A stretch of 64,000 nt of DNA from Aquabacterium lacunae. Lineage in GTDB: Bacteria > Pseudomonadota > Gammaproteobacteria > Burkholderiales > Burkholderiaceae_C. The stretch spans positions 682,001-746,000 of the forward strand of contig NZ_SIXI01000002.1 of NCBI RefSeq assembly GCF_004310865.1, written 5' to 3'. The translations under genes were made by a program, and so were the position numbers. The notes under the pieces were generated by a model that saw only the letters and a program-made list of their open reading frames with translations, did no database searches and was not told the DNA's origin. This document shows, piece by piece, positions 7,947-16,246 of this stretch. The first letter of the stretch is position 1. Each line of letters opens with the position of its first letter.

Positions 7947-9872
7947 TCAGCGGCGCCTGGCCGGTTGCGGGTTCAGGGCCTGCTCGATGAAGCGTTTGTG
8001 CACGGTGGGTTTGGGCACGCGCACGTCGAACCACTGGCGCACGTCGTGGTCGAGCCCGATGCCGTGCATGAAGTTGTAGATGCCTTTTTTCAGGGCACGG
8101 CCCATGGCGTCGTGGTCGGTGCCGGTGGGGTCGATGAAGCCCACGTCGTTTTTGGCAAAGGTGACCTCGGGCAGCGGCACCAGCTCGACGCCATAGGCGG
8201 CCGGGTCTTGCCCCACCGGCGAGTGCACGGTGCAGGCAAACCGATGGAAGAAGCCCGACTGGATGCAGCCTTCGGCGAACAGCTGGCGCACGTACTCCAG
8301 TGCATCGACGGTGTCCTGCACGGTTTGTGTGGGGAAGCCGTACATCAGGTAGGCGTGCACCAGGATGCCGGCGTCGGTGAAGGCCTTGGTGACCTGGGCC
8401 ACCTGCTCGACCGAGACACCCTTTTTCATCAGCTGCAGCAAGCGGTCTGAGGCCACCTCCAGCCCGCCCGAGATGGCGATGCAGCCGCTGTCGGCCAGCA
8501 GCTGGCACAGCTCAGGCGTGAAGGTTTTCTCGAAGCGCACATTGCCCCACCAGCTGATGGACACCCCCCGGCGGATGAGTTCGAGCGCCAGGGCCTTGAG
8601 GGCCTTGGGCGGGGCGGCTTCGTCGACGAAATGAAAGCCCGTCTGGCCGGTTTCCTTGACGATGGCTTCGATGCGGTCGACCAGCACTTCGGCGGTGGTG
8701 CCCTCGTAGCGGCCGATGTAATCGAGGCTGACATCACAGAAGCTGCACTTCTTCCAGTAGCAGCCGTGGGCCACCGTCAGCTTGTTCCAGCGCCCGTCAC
8801 TCCACAGCCGGTTCATGGGGTTGAGCATGTCCAGCAACGACAGGTAGCGGTCGAGCGGCAGGCCGTCCCAGGTGGGGGTGCCCACCTCACCGAAGGGCAC
8901 GTCGGGCTCTTGCCAGTTCTGGTAGACCACGCGGTCGGCCGTGTCGTCGCGCACGAAGGTACGCACCAGGCGCGCGCGCGAACGCTGGCCCTGCAGGTGC
9001 TCGACCAGGGCCAGCAGCGGGCGTTCGCCGGCGTCGAGGGTGACGAAATCGACGAAGTCGAACACGCGGGGCTCGGCCAGCTCGCGCAGTTCGGTGTTGA
9101 CGAAGCCGCCGCCCAGGGCGATGCGCACCTGCGGGTGATGCGCCTTCACGGTCTGGGCGATGCGCAAGGCGGCGTACACCGCCCCCGGGAAGGGCACCGA
9201 CAACAGCACCAGGTCAGGCCGGTGGCGCTCGACAGCGGCCAGCGTGAGCTGCTGCAGCGTGCGGTCCATCAGGTTGGGTGGCGCCAGCAGGGCCTCGTGC
9301 AGGGGCGCAAAGGTGGGCTGGCTCATGGCCAGCTGCTCGGCGTAGCGCACGAACTCGAACCGTGGGTCGATGGCGTCGCGCACCACGTCGGCCAGGTCGT
9401 TGAGGTACAGCGTGGCCAGGTGACGGGCACGGTCCTGCAGACCCAAGGTGCCGAAGGCCCAGGCCAGCGGGTCACCGTCGTCTTCGTTCAGGTAATGGTC
9501 AAGGGCCGCGAACCGCGGGCCTTCGGGCAGGAAGTGGCGCGTGTTGATGCGGTGGGCCAGGGTGGCGTCCCGCCCCTGCAGGTAGGCGATCAGGGGCTCG
9601 ATGGTGGCCAGGTAGCGCGGAAACTGCTCGGCAAACGACTGCAGCGCAGGGGGGCGCTTGCGCTCGGGCACCGCTTGGACGGCCTCCAGCATGTGGGCCA
9701 GCCCCTCGCGGTTGAACAGCGCCAGCACCAGGCCAAGGGCCAGGTCTTCCTGTTGCGCCTCGATGCCGCGGCTGCGCAGAAAGCCCGTGAGGTAGGCCGT
9801 GGACGGGTATGGGGTGTTGAGCTGCGTCATCGGGGGGATGAACGACAGCACCCGGAGGCTGGTGGGGGTCAT
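7947..9872 (-). CDS. B12-binding-domain radical SAM protein, unknown substrate
   Basis: A 641-residue protein. The N-terminal half is helical. A Rossmann-like segment at about residues 200-330 (RPDLVLLSVPFPGAVYAALR, VRIALGGGFVNTELRE) resembles the cobalamin-binding domains of this superfamily. The radical SAM core follows, with HGCYWKKCSFCDVSLDY; the cysteines are C371, C376 and C379, spaced CX4CX2C instead of the usual CX3CX2C. GGLEVASDRLLQLMKKGVS and YLMYGFPTQT are typical core strands. The ATG at 9872 (MTPTSLRVLSFIPPM) was chosen because the longer frame upstream has unrelated composition. It converges on the CoA ester lyase. No tailoring or peptide gene lies next to it, so its substrate is unknown. 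Confidence 0.85.
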   Translation of the reverse strand: MTPTSLRVLSFIPPMTQLNTPYPSTAYLTGFLRSRGIEAQQEDLALGLVLALFNREGLAHMLEAVQAVPERKRPPALQSFAEQFPRYLATIEPLIAYLQGRDATLAHRINTRHFLPEGPRFAALDHYLNEDDGDPLAWAFGTLGLQDRARHLATLYLNDLADVVRDAIDPRFEFVRYAEQLAMSQPTFAPLHEALLAPPNLMDRTLQQLTLAAVERHRPDLVLLSVPFPGAVYAALRIAQTVKAHHPQVRIALGGGFVNTELRELAEPRVFDFVDFVTLDAGERPLLALVEHLQGQRSRARLVRTFVRDDTADRVVYQNWQEPDVPFGEVGTPTWDGLPLDRYLSLLDMLNPMNRLWSDGRWNKLTVAHGCYWKKCSFCDVSLDYIGRYEGTTAEVLVDRIEAIVKETGQTGFHFVDEAAPPKALKALALELIRRGVSISWWGNVRFEKTFTPELCQLLADSGCIAISGGLEVASDRLLQLMKKGVSVEQVAQVTKAFTDAGILVHAYLMYGFPTQTVQDTVDALEYVRQLFAEGCIQSGFFHRFACTVHSPVGQDPAAYGVELVPLPEVTFAKNDVGFIDPTGTDHDAMGRALKKGIYNFMHGIGLDHDVRQWFDVRVPKPTVHKRFIEQALNPQPARRR

Positions 9873-10105
9873 GCGGGGCGAAACAGGGGCAAAGCGAGCG
9901 CTGCGCGATTGTGCCAGCCGCGGCCTGAAGGCGCCAAAACGTGCGCAAGTACCGACCTGCGACAAAGAACCATCGGGAAAAGCGCAATTGCGGGGGTTGA
10001 TTGGCTTGAGGCCAGGCCCAACTGCGCCTACCATCGGCACATGAGACGCAGTCCATGCAACTGCGCGCGCACGCCCGCTGCGTGTTTCGACCGAGGATGA
10101 CCCCC

Positions 10106-10783
10106 ATGCGCCGCTTTCACCGTCTGTTTGCCCCTGTTGCCCTGGCCGCCTGGCTGGCCAGCGCACCATTGGCCAATGCCGCCACTGACAACCTGATGGT
10201 CAACGGCTCCCTGAGCGGCGCCATCGGCAACAGCAGTGTGCCCATGGGCTGGCAGATCCTGTTGAACTCACCCGATGTGATGGACGCGGCCAACAATGCG
10301 GGTGTGGCGGGTCTGCAGTTCTTCGGCGCTGCCCCCGAAGCATCGCCCGATGGTGGCACCTGGGTCGGGCTGGGCGCTCGCACCGGCTCGTACATGGAAG
10401 AGTTCGGCCAGTGGGTGGACAACCTGGTGATCGGCCAGACTTATTCACTGTCGTGGGTGGCTGGCAATTTCGGTTACTCGCGCGGCAGCGTGAACTACGT
10501 GGACAGCAACGCCATTCGTGTGAACCTCGACGGCAGCTTGCTGGGCACAGGCAACACACTGAACCTGGGCTCGCAGTGGCAGGCTGAAACCTTGAGCTTT
10601 GTGGCCACGACCACCCGACAGCAGGTGTCGTTCCAGCTGGCCAACTACAACAACGCCTACCTGTCGATCGATGGCATTCGCTTGGCGGCGGTGTCACCCG
10701 TGCCGGAGCCCGGCTCGCTGGCCCTGGCCTTGCTGGGTCTGGGGGCGCTGGCCTGGCGTGCACGCCAGCGTCAACAGGCCTGA
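10106..10783 (+). CDS. PEP-CTERM sorting domain protein
   Basis: A 225-residue exported protein. It has an N-terminal signal peptide (MRRFHRLFAPVALAAWLASAPLANA) and a beta-rich body that resembles carbohydrate-binding or DUF642-like folds (NLMVNGSLSGAIGNS, GTWVGLGARTGSYMEEFGQ, TYSLSWVAGNFGYS). It ends in a PEP-CTERM tail: VPEPGSLALALLGLGALAWRARQRQ, that is PEP motif, hydrophobic helix and basic end. Such tails are recognised by exosortase and link the protein to the exopolysaccharide matrix; no exosortase gene lies in this window. The ATG at 10106 has GAGG 9 bases upstream, better placed than the ATG at 10097. Confidence 0.9.
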   Translation: MRRFHRLFAPVALAAWLASAPLANAATDNLMVNGSLSGAIGNSSVPMGWQILLNSPDVMDAANNAGVAGLQFFGAAPEASPDGGTWVGLGARTGSYMEEFGQWVDNLVIGQTYSLSWVAGNFGYSRGSVNYVDSNAIRVNLDGSLLGTGNTLNLGSQWQAETLSFVATTTRQQVSFQLANYNNAYLSIDGIRLAAVSPVPEPGSLALALLGLGALAWRARQRQQA

Positions 10784-10832
10784 GGGCGCGCATCGGCAGC
10801 CGCCCTGCACTGCAGCCACTGCACGGCTCCAG

Positions 10833-10852
10833 GCCGCCTTCGGGCGGCTTTT
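10833..10852 (+). terminator. Terminator after PEP-CTERM gene
   Basis: GCCGCC-TTCG-GGCGGC followed by TTTT. It is a short stable tetraloop hairpin placed 50 bases after the stop codon. Confidence 0.8.
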
Positions 10853-10964
10853 CTCATCCAGCGGCCTGTGATCAACCTCAATTGCGGCACGGTTTCCGGT
10901 GTTTTGCACACATGGCTTTCGCACAGGCTGGGCATGATGGGCGCAAAAGGTCGGAGGGTTCGCC

Positions 10965-11315
10965 ATGAACGTCACCGCAGTGCCCCAGGTGTCTCGTCGA
11001 CTGCCGTTCAGGCAGCTGCTGTACCGTTACTGGTTTTTCGACTGGCTGTTCAAGGATGTGAACCGGGCCACGCTGATGGAGCGTGCGGCCGCCTGGCGCC
11101 ACAACCAGGAACAGGCCCGCTGGCTACCGCTGTACCTGCGACGCTGGGCCATCTTGACCGTGCTGAGCTTCGCGGTGGGCATGCTGATGGAGCATGGCCT
11201 GCGCGCACCGGTGCTGTCGGCCGTGCTGTACATCAACGCCATCTTCGGGTTCACCTTCAATGCGGTGACTTCGGTGATCTTGCTCGGTTTCAAGTTCCTG
11301 CCGGGGCCGTTCTGA
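10965..11315 (+). CDS. Small membrane protein of unknown function
   Basis: A 116-residue protein that I do not recognise. The N-terminal part is basic and amphipathic (RRLPFRQLLYRYWFFDWLFKDVNRATLMERAAAWRHN). Two hydrophobic segments follow: WAILTVLSFAVGMLMEHGL and AVLYINAIFGFTFNAVTSVILLGFKFL. This suggests an inner-membrane hairpin with a long cytoplasmic N-terminus. The start has GGAGG 7 bases upstream. The next small gene follows after 35 bases and may be co-transcribed. Confidence 0.75.
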   Translation: MNVTAVPQVSRRLPFRQLLYRYWFFDWLFKDVNRATLMERAAAWRHNQEQARWLPLYLRRWAILTVLSFAVGMLMEHGLRAPVLSAVLYINAIFGFTFNAVTSVILLGFKFLPGPF

Positions 11316-11350
11316 ACCTGGCTTGCCAGCGTGCGCGGTAGCATCGCAAG

Positions 11351-11737
11351 ATGTCTGTGCACCTGATCCTGCCATCGTCCGAAGTGAGCCGCCTGTGGAG
11401 CAATGGGCCCCACTGGCTGCTGCAGCTGTCGGCCGCCACCGCCCAGCTGCAATTGGCTGAAACGGGCTCGGTGTGGGGGCATCTCAATGGCGTGACCTTG
11501 ACCTTCCGTGACGCTCGCCTGGAGGGTGATGCCGAGCTGGCCATCGGCACCCTGGCCGAGTGCGAGCTGCACCTGAACGGCCAGCCCCTGCGCCACCTGG
11601 ACATGCCCTGTGAACTCAATGGGCGCGTGGTGTGCACCCTGGGCTTTCACAACGGCACCGAACTGCAACTGGTGGCCACGGGCCTGAGTTCGCCCCGTGC
11701 AGACCTCGATCGCTTCCGCGAGTCGATGGCTTGCTGA
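11351..11737 (+). CDS. Conserved-looking hypothetical protein
   Basis: A 128-residue protein with no signal peptide, membrane segment or motif that I recognise. It is predicted mixed alpha/beta with many aliphatic strands (ATAQLQLAETGSVWGHLNGVTLTF, DAELAIGTLAECELHLNG, RVVCTLGFHNGTELQLVATGL). It ends with a charged helix (RADLDRFRESMAC). Codon use matches the neighbours, so it is likely real. It follows the small membrane protein by 35 bases and converges on prpR with an 8-base gap. Confidence 0.65.
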   Translation: MSVHLILPSSEVSRLWSNGPHWLLQLSAATAQLQLAETGSVWGHLNGVTLTFRDARLEGDAELAIGTLAECELHLNGQPLRHLDMPCELNGRVVCTLGFHNGTELQLVATGLSSPRADLDRFRESMAC

Positions 11738-11745
11738 GTGCAGGC

Positions 11746-13752
11746 TCAGCCGCCTGACATGCTCTTCAGCCGTCGCCACAGCGTGGTGCGGCTGATGCCC
11801 AAATGCCGAGCGACGGCCTGACGGTCACCGCCATGGGCCTGCAAGGCCTTCAGGAGCTCGCCCTCGGAGGGTTGGGGACGTGTCACGGCTGCCGCCGCCG
11901 CAGGCTGACCTTGCTGCCCAGTCCGCAGGGCTGACGCCACCGGCATGGGCACCGCATCGAACAACTCGGGCGCCAGGCGCTTCAAAGTGCCGGCATCGGG
12001 CAGCTGACCCGGCAACACGGACGCCACCAGCAAGCGCTCGATGATGTTTTCCAGTTCACGCACATTGCCCGGCCACCCATGGTGCGGGGCTTGCGCCAGC
12101 AGCACCTGCAACCAGGGCCGCGTGGCCACGACCGACAGCCCCAGCCGGGCCGACACGCGGGCGTGCAGGGCCTCGGCCACCCGGGGCAGGTCGTCCAGCC
12201 GCGCACGCAGGGGCGGCACCTCCAGGCGCAGGATGTTGAGGCGGTAGTACAGGTCCTGGCGGAAGGTGCCCGCCTGCACGCAGGCCATCAGGTCACGGTG
12301 GGTGGCGGCCACCACGCGCACGTTCACGGGCGTGGGCTCGGTGGCGCCCACGCGCAGCACCTCACGCTCCTGCAGCACGCGCAGCAAGCGGCTTTGCAGG
12401 GCCAGCGGCATTTCGCCGATTTCGTCGAGAAACAAGGTGCCGCGGTGCGCGGCCTCGAACAGGCCCACCTTGCCACCCTTGCGCGCACCCGTGAAGGCAC
12501 CGTCTTCATAGCCGAACAGCTCGCTTTCGAGCAGGGTTTCGGTGAAGGCCGCGCAGTTCACGGCCACGAAGGGCAGTTCACGCCGGTCGCTGGCGGCATG
12601 GATGCCCTGGGCGATCAGCTCTTTGCCGGTGCCGCTTTCGCCCACCAGCAGCACGGTGGCCTGGCTGCGGGCCGCGGCTTCGGCCAGAGCGCGCAAGGCC
12701 ACGGCCGGCGCGCTGTCGCCCATGAACTGCTGCAGGGTGTAGCGCGGGCCGCTGGCCTGGGGTTTGGTGCGGGTGCGGATGTGGCGGTCGACCCGCTGGA
12801 TGCTGATGGGGTCTTGCCCGCTGATGACGGCACCGGTCAGCACCCCCTGCTCGACGATGGGCATGCGGCTGAGGATGAGGGTCTTGCCGTGCACACGCTC
12901 AATGGTTTCGAGCGATTCGGTGCCCAGGCGCAAGGTGTCCTGCAGGCTCAGCGGCGGGCAGACCTCGCCAAGGCGCTGGCCCAGCCACTGCTCGGGCGTG
13001 ATGCCCAGCCAGCGGGCCATGGTGGGGTTGAGGGTCTGCACACGCTCTTGCAGGTCAACGGCCACCACGCCGTCACTGAGGTGCGACAGGATGGCGTTCA
13101 GGCGCTCACGCTTGGCCAGCTCGATGCGGGCCGCGCGCGCCACTTCCACCGCGTCGTCGAGGGCTTCGCGCACGGCGTCGGGCGAGTACAGGAAGAGCCC
13201 GATCAGCCCCTGGGCATCGGCCACATCGGCCACCGTGCCCGGGCCCACCACCACCTGCACGCCCTGCTCTCGCAGTTCGCGCACGCACTGCACGGCCTCG
13301 TCTTCGGTGCGGTAGCTGCGCTGCTGCAGGCCCAGGCCGAACAGCTCGCCGAAGGGGCTGAGGTCAGGCGCCATGCCTTCGTAGGTGACCAGGCCAACCG
13401 CAGCGGCTCCGTGGTCAGCCTGGCGGTCGGCCAGGCGTTTGGCCTGGGCCAGTGCCTGCATCACGTCGAAGCCGCCCACCTTGACCAGCACCACCGGGGT
13501 GTCGAGGTGCTGGCGCAGGTAGGCGCCGTTCGAACCCGCGGCCACCACCACGTCCACGCCTTGCTGGGCCTGCAACTGGCGGATGCGCGCCACGGCCTGC
13601 TCGAAGCCGACGTCGAGCACCGTCACACGCGCCTTGTCAGAGAACGTGGGCGCCAGCGCCTGAAGCAAGGCGTGGATGCGCCGAAAACCCACCGCCACGA
13701 TCTGCGGAAGGGCTGAGGGCGGACGGGGGCTGACCAGGGCGTCGTGTCGCAC
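11746..13752 (-). CDS. prpR: Propionate catabolism sigma-54 activator PrpR
   Basis: A 668-residue enhancer-binding protein. Residues about 15-200 are the PrpR N-terminal sensor domain, which in characterised members responds to 2-methylcitrate. Residues about 215-310 look like a PAS domain ([23 protein letters not shown]). The AAA+ domain has Walker A GESGTGKE at 371-378, the sigma-54 contact loop GAFTGA at 418-423 and Walker B TLFLDE at 439-444. A Fis-type helix-turn-helix ends the protein ([22 protein letters not shown]). The gene is divergent from prpBC. A cluster of TGAAAC half-sites just upstream of its start suggests it also regulates itself. Confidence 0.96.
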   Translation of the reverse strand: MRHDALVSPRPPSALPQIVAVGFRRIHALLQALAPTFSDKARVTVLDVGFEQAVARIRQLQAQQGVDVVVAAGSNGAYLRQHLDTPVVLVKVGGFDVMQALAQAKRLADRQADHGAAAVGLVTYEGMAPDLSPFGELFGLGLQQRSYRTEDEAVQCVRELREQGVQVVVGPGTVADVADAQGLIGLFLYSPDAVREALDDAVEVARAARIELAKRERLNAILSHLSDGVVAVDLQERVQTLNPTMARWLGITPEQWLGQRLGEVCPPLSLQDTLRLGTESLETIERVHGKTLILSRMPIVEQGVLTGAVISGQDPISIQRVDRHIRTRTKPQASGPRYTLQQFMGDSAPAVALRALAEAAARSQATVLLVGESGTGKELIAQGIHAASDRRELPFVAVNCAAFTETLLESELFGYEDGAFTGARKGGKVGLFEAAHRGTLFLDEIGEMPLALQSRLLRVLQEREVLRVGATEPTPVNVRVVAATHRDLMACVQAGTFRQDLYYRLNILRLEVPPLRARLDDLPRVAEALHARVSARLGLSVVATRPWLQVLLAQAPHHGWPGNVRELENIIERLLVASVLPGQLPDAGTLKRLAPELFDAVPMPVASALRTGQQGQPAAAAAVTRPQPSEGELLKALQAHGGDRQAVARHLGISRTTLWRRLKSMSGG

Positions 13753-13770
13753 GGGAGATGTGGGGGAAAC

Positions 13771-13838
13771 GTTTCAATCAATGTTTCAGAACCACATTGA
13801 AACACATCAATGGAACATCATACTGAAACACTGAAACA
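13771..13838. promoter_or_regulatory. Cluster of GTTTCA/TGAAAC half-sites, probable PrpR enhancer
   Basis: Five copies of TGAAAC or its complement GTTTCA fall in 68 bases: 13771, 13783, 13798, 13824 and 13832. The central pair forms TGTTTCA-N9-TGAAACA (13782-13804). The cluster lies next to prpR and about 120-190 bases before the sigma-54 -24 element, the normal distance for an upstream activating sequence. Confidence 0.75.
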
Positions 13839-13958
13839 CACCACCTGCCGACGCCACAAAGCACTGGACAGACATTTCTCAATGCTGACAATCACTTGAC
13901 GCAGCGCAGCACGGTCACCCACCTCGCGGGCAAGGTGTCGGCGTAGCCACCGAAAGCC

Positions 13959-13973
13959 TGGCACACGCGTTGC
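13959..13973 (+). promoter_or_regulatory. Sigma-54 (-24/-12) promoter for prpBC
   Basis: TGGCAC-N5-TTGC (TGGCAC 13959-13964, TTGC 13970-13973) is an exact match to the RpoN consensus core. Transcription would start near 13985, giving a leader of about 85 bases before prpB. This fits the GAFTGA-containing activator PrpR encoded divergently. Confidence 0.85.
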
Positions 13974-14070
13974 GATCCCTCAGGCAGTACACGCCAAGCG
14001 GGTCGGCAGACCCCTGTCGCAACACTTCGCAACCCTGGCGGCCCCAGCCGCCGCCCTCGCTGGAGCACAC

Positions 14071-14955
14071 ATGGCCCAACTCACCCCTGGCGCGAAATTC
14101 CGCCTGGCCCTGAAGGAAGAAGCCCCCCTGCAAGTCATGGGCACCATCAATGCCAACCACGCCCTGCTGGCCAAGCGTGCGGGCTTCCGCGCCATCTACC
14201 TGTCGGGTGGCGGCGTGGCTGCGGGCTCACTGGGTCTGCCCGACCTGGGCATCAGCGGCCTGGAAGACGTGCTGGTCGACGTGCGCCGCATCACCGACGT
14301 GTGCGACGTGCCCCTGCTGGTCGACATCGACACCGGCTTCGGCCCCAGCGCCTTCAACATCGAGCGCACCGTCAAGAACCTGATCAAGGCGGGCGCTGCC
14401 GCCTGCCACATCGAAGACCAGGTGGGTGCCAAGCGCTGCGGCCATCGCCCCGGCAAGGAAATCGTGACCACCGAAGAGATGGTGGACCGCGTGAAGGCCG
14501 CCGCCGACGCCAAGCTGGATCCTGACTTCTTCCTGATCGCCCGCACCGACGCCATCCAGGTGCACGGCGTGGACGCCGCCATCGAGCGCGCCATCAAGTG
14601 CGTGGAAGCCGGTGCCGACGGCATCTTCGCGGAAGCCGCCTATGATCTGGAGACCTACAAGAAATTCGTCGACGCCGTGAAGGTGCCGGTGCTGGCGAAC
14701 ATCACCGAGTTCGGCAAGACCCCGCTGTTCTCGGTCGACGACCTGCGCCCCACCGGCGTGGGCATGGTGCTCTACCCCCTGAGCGCCTTCCGCGCCATGA
14801 ACAAGGCCGCCGAGGCCGTGTACACCGCCATTCGCCGTGACGGCCACCAGCGCAACGTGATCGACCTGATGCAGACTCGCGAAGAGCTGTACGACCGCAT
14901 CGGCTACCACGACTTCGAGCAAAAGCTCGACGCGCTGTTTGCCGCCAAGAAGTAA
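14071..14955 (+). CDS. prpB: 2-methylisocitrate lyase
   Basis: The last step of the methylcitrate cycle splits 2-methylisocitrate into pyruvate and succinate. The 294-residue product belongs to the ICL/PEPM superfamily. It has the substrate loop [18 protein letters not shown], the metal-binding DIDTGFG, the [18 protein letters not shown] signature with the catalytic cysteine in KRCGH, and ARTDA. A GGAG precedes the ATG. It is the first gene after the sigma-54 promoter and is followed by prpC after 33 bases. Confidence 0.97.
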   Translation: MAQLTPGAKFRLALKEEAPLQVMGTINANHALLAKRAGFRAIYLSGGGVAAGSLGLPDLGISGLEDVLVDVRRITDVCDVPLLVDIDTGFGPSAFNIERTVKNLIKAGAAACHIEDQVGAKRCGHRPGKEIVTTEEMVDRVKAAADAKLDPDFFLIARTDAIQVHGVDAAIERAIKCVEAGADGIFAEAAYDLETYKKFVDAVKVPVLANITEFGKTPLFSVDDLRPTGVGMVLYPLSAFRAMNKAAEAVYTAIRRDGHQRNVIDLMQTREELYDRIGYHDFEQKLDALFAAKK

Positions 14956-14988
14956 CCCATTGCCAACGCTGAACCCTGGAGACGCACC

Positions 14989-16155
14989 ATGAGCGCCACC
15001 CCCGAAAACACCACCACCCCTGGTTTCAAGCCCAAGAAGTCGGTCGCCCTGTCGGGCACTGCCGCTGGCAACACCGCCCTGTGCACCGTGGGCCGCACCG
15101 GCAATGACCTGGCCTACCGCGGCTACGACATCCTCGACGTGGCCACCACCTGCGAATTCGAAGAAATCGCCCACCTGCTGGTGCACGGCAAGCTGCCCAC
15201 CGTGGCCGAACTGGCTGGCTACAAGGCCAAGCTGAAGTCGCTGCGCGGCCTGCCCGCCGCCGTGAAGGTGGCCCTGGAGCAGCTGCCCCCCTCCAGCCAC
15301 CCGATGGACGTGATGCGCACTGGCGTGTCGGTGCTGGGTTGCGTCAAGCCCGAGAAGGAAGACCACAACCACCCAGGCGCCCGCGACATTGCCGACAAGC
15401 TGATGGCCTGCCTGGGCTCGATGCTGCTGTACTGGTACCACTTCGCCTACAACGGCAAGCGCATCGACGTGGAAACCGACGACGACTCGATCGGCGGCCA
15501 CTTCCTGCACCTGCTGCACGGCGAGAAGCCGCGTGACAGCTGGGTGCGCGCCATGCACACCAGCCTGATCCTCTACGCGGAGCACGAGTTCAACGCCTCG
15601 ACCTTCACCTCGCGCGTGGTGGCCGGCACGGGCTCCGACATGTACTCGGCCCTGTGCGGTGGCATTGGCGCCCTGCGTGGCCCGAAGCACGGCGGCGCCA
15701 ACGAAGTGGCCTTTGAAATCCAGAAGCGCTACGACACCCCCGATGAAGCCGAGGCCGACATCCGCGCCCGCGTCGAACGCAAGGAAGTCGTGATCGGCTT
15801 CGGCCACCCCGTGTACACCGTGAGCGACCCGCGCAACGTGGTCATCAAGAAGGTGGCCAAGGACCTGTCGGACGAGCAGAACAACACCAAGATGTACGAC
15901 ATCGCCGAGCGCCTGGAATCGGTGATGTGGGAAATCAAGAAGATGTTCCCGAACCTGGACTGGTTCAGCGCCGTGAGCTACCACATGATGGGCGTGCCCA
16001 CCGACATGTTCACCCCGCTGTTCGTGATCGCCCGCACCAGCGGCTGGTCGGCCCACGTGATCGAGCAACGCATCGACGGCAAGATCATCCGCCCCTCGGC
16101 CAACTACACCGGCCCCGAAGACCAGAAGTTCGTGCCCCTGAAGGACCGCAAGTAA
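14989..16155 (+). CDS. prpC: 2-methylcitrate synthase
   Basis: Condenses propionyl-CoA with oxaloacetate to 2-methylcitrate. The 388-residue protein is a citrate synthase paralogue in the short PrpC class (gltA here is longer). Motifs are [35 protein letters not shown], the catalytic region [27 protein letters not shown] and [18 protein letters not shown] lies 6 bases before the ATG. It forms an operon with prpB; a strong hairpin with a T run follows its stop codon, before acnD. Confidence 0.96.
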   Translation: MSATPENTTTPGFKPKKSVALSGTAAGNTALCTVGRTGNDLAYRGYDILDVATTCEFEEIAHLLVHGKLPTVAELAGYKAKLKSLRGLPAAVKVALEQLPPSSHPMDVMRTGVSVLGCVKPEKEDHNHPGARDIADKLMACLGSMLLYWYHFAYNGKRIDVETDDDSIGGHFLHLLHGEKPRDSWVRAMHTSLILYAEHEFNASTFTSRVVAGTGSDMYSALCGGIGALRGPKHGGANEVAFEIQKRYDTPDEAEADIRARVERKEVVIGFGHPVYTVSDPRNVVIKKVAKDLSDEQNNTKMYDIAERLESVMWEIKKMFPNLDWFSAVSYHMMGVPTDMFTPLFVIARTSGWSAHVIEQRIDGKIIRPSANYTGPEDQKFVPLKDRK

Positions 16156-16168
16156 GCAGGCCTTCGCC

Positions 16169-16204
16169 AGGCGCCACATTGCCCCGGGTGATGTGGCGCC
16201 TTTT
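16169..16204 (+). terminator. Hairpin with T run between prpC and acnD
   Basis: AGGCGCCACAT (16169-16179) pairs perfectly with ATGTGGCGCCT (16191-16201) around an 11-base loop, and T residues follow to 16204. It looks like an intrinsic terminator placed inside the prpBC-acnD cluster, 13 bases after the prpC stop. It may be a partial terminator or an mRNA-stabilising hairpin. Confidence 0.75.
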
Positions 16205-16246
16205 CAGCTTCCAGCGCCCTCCGATTTCCTCGATGCCCCCACGGTC

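Noticed and set aside
14227..16179. 650-codon open frame antisense to prpB and prpC
   Set aside because: Shadow of two conserved genes with full catalytic motifs.
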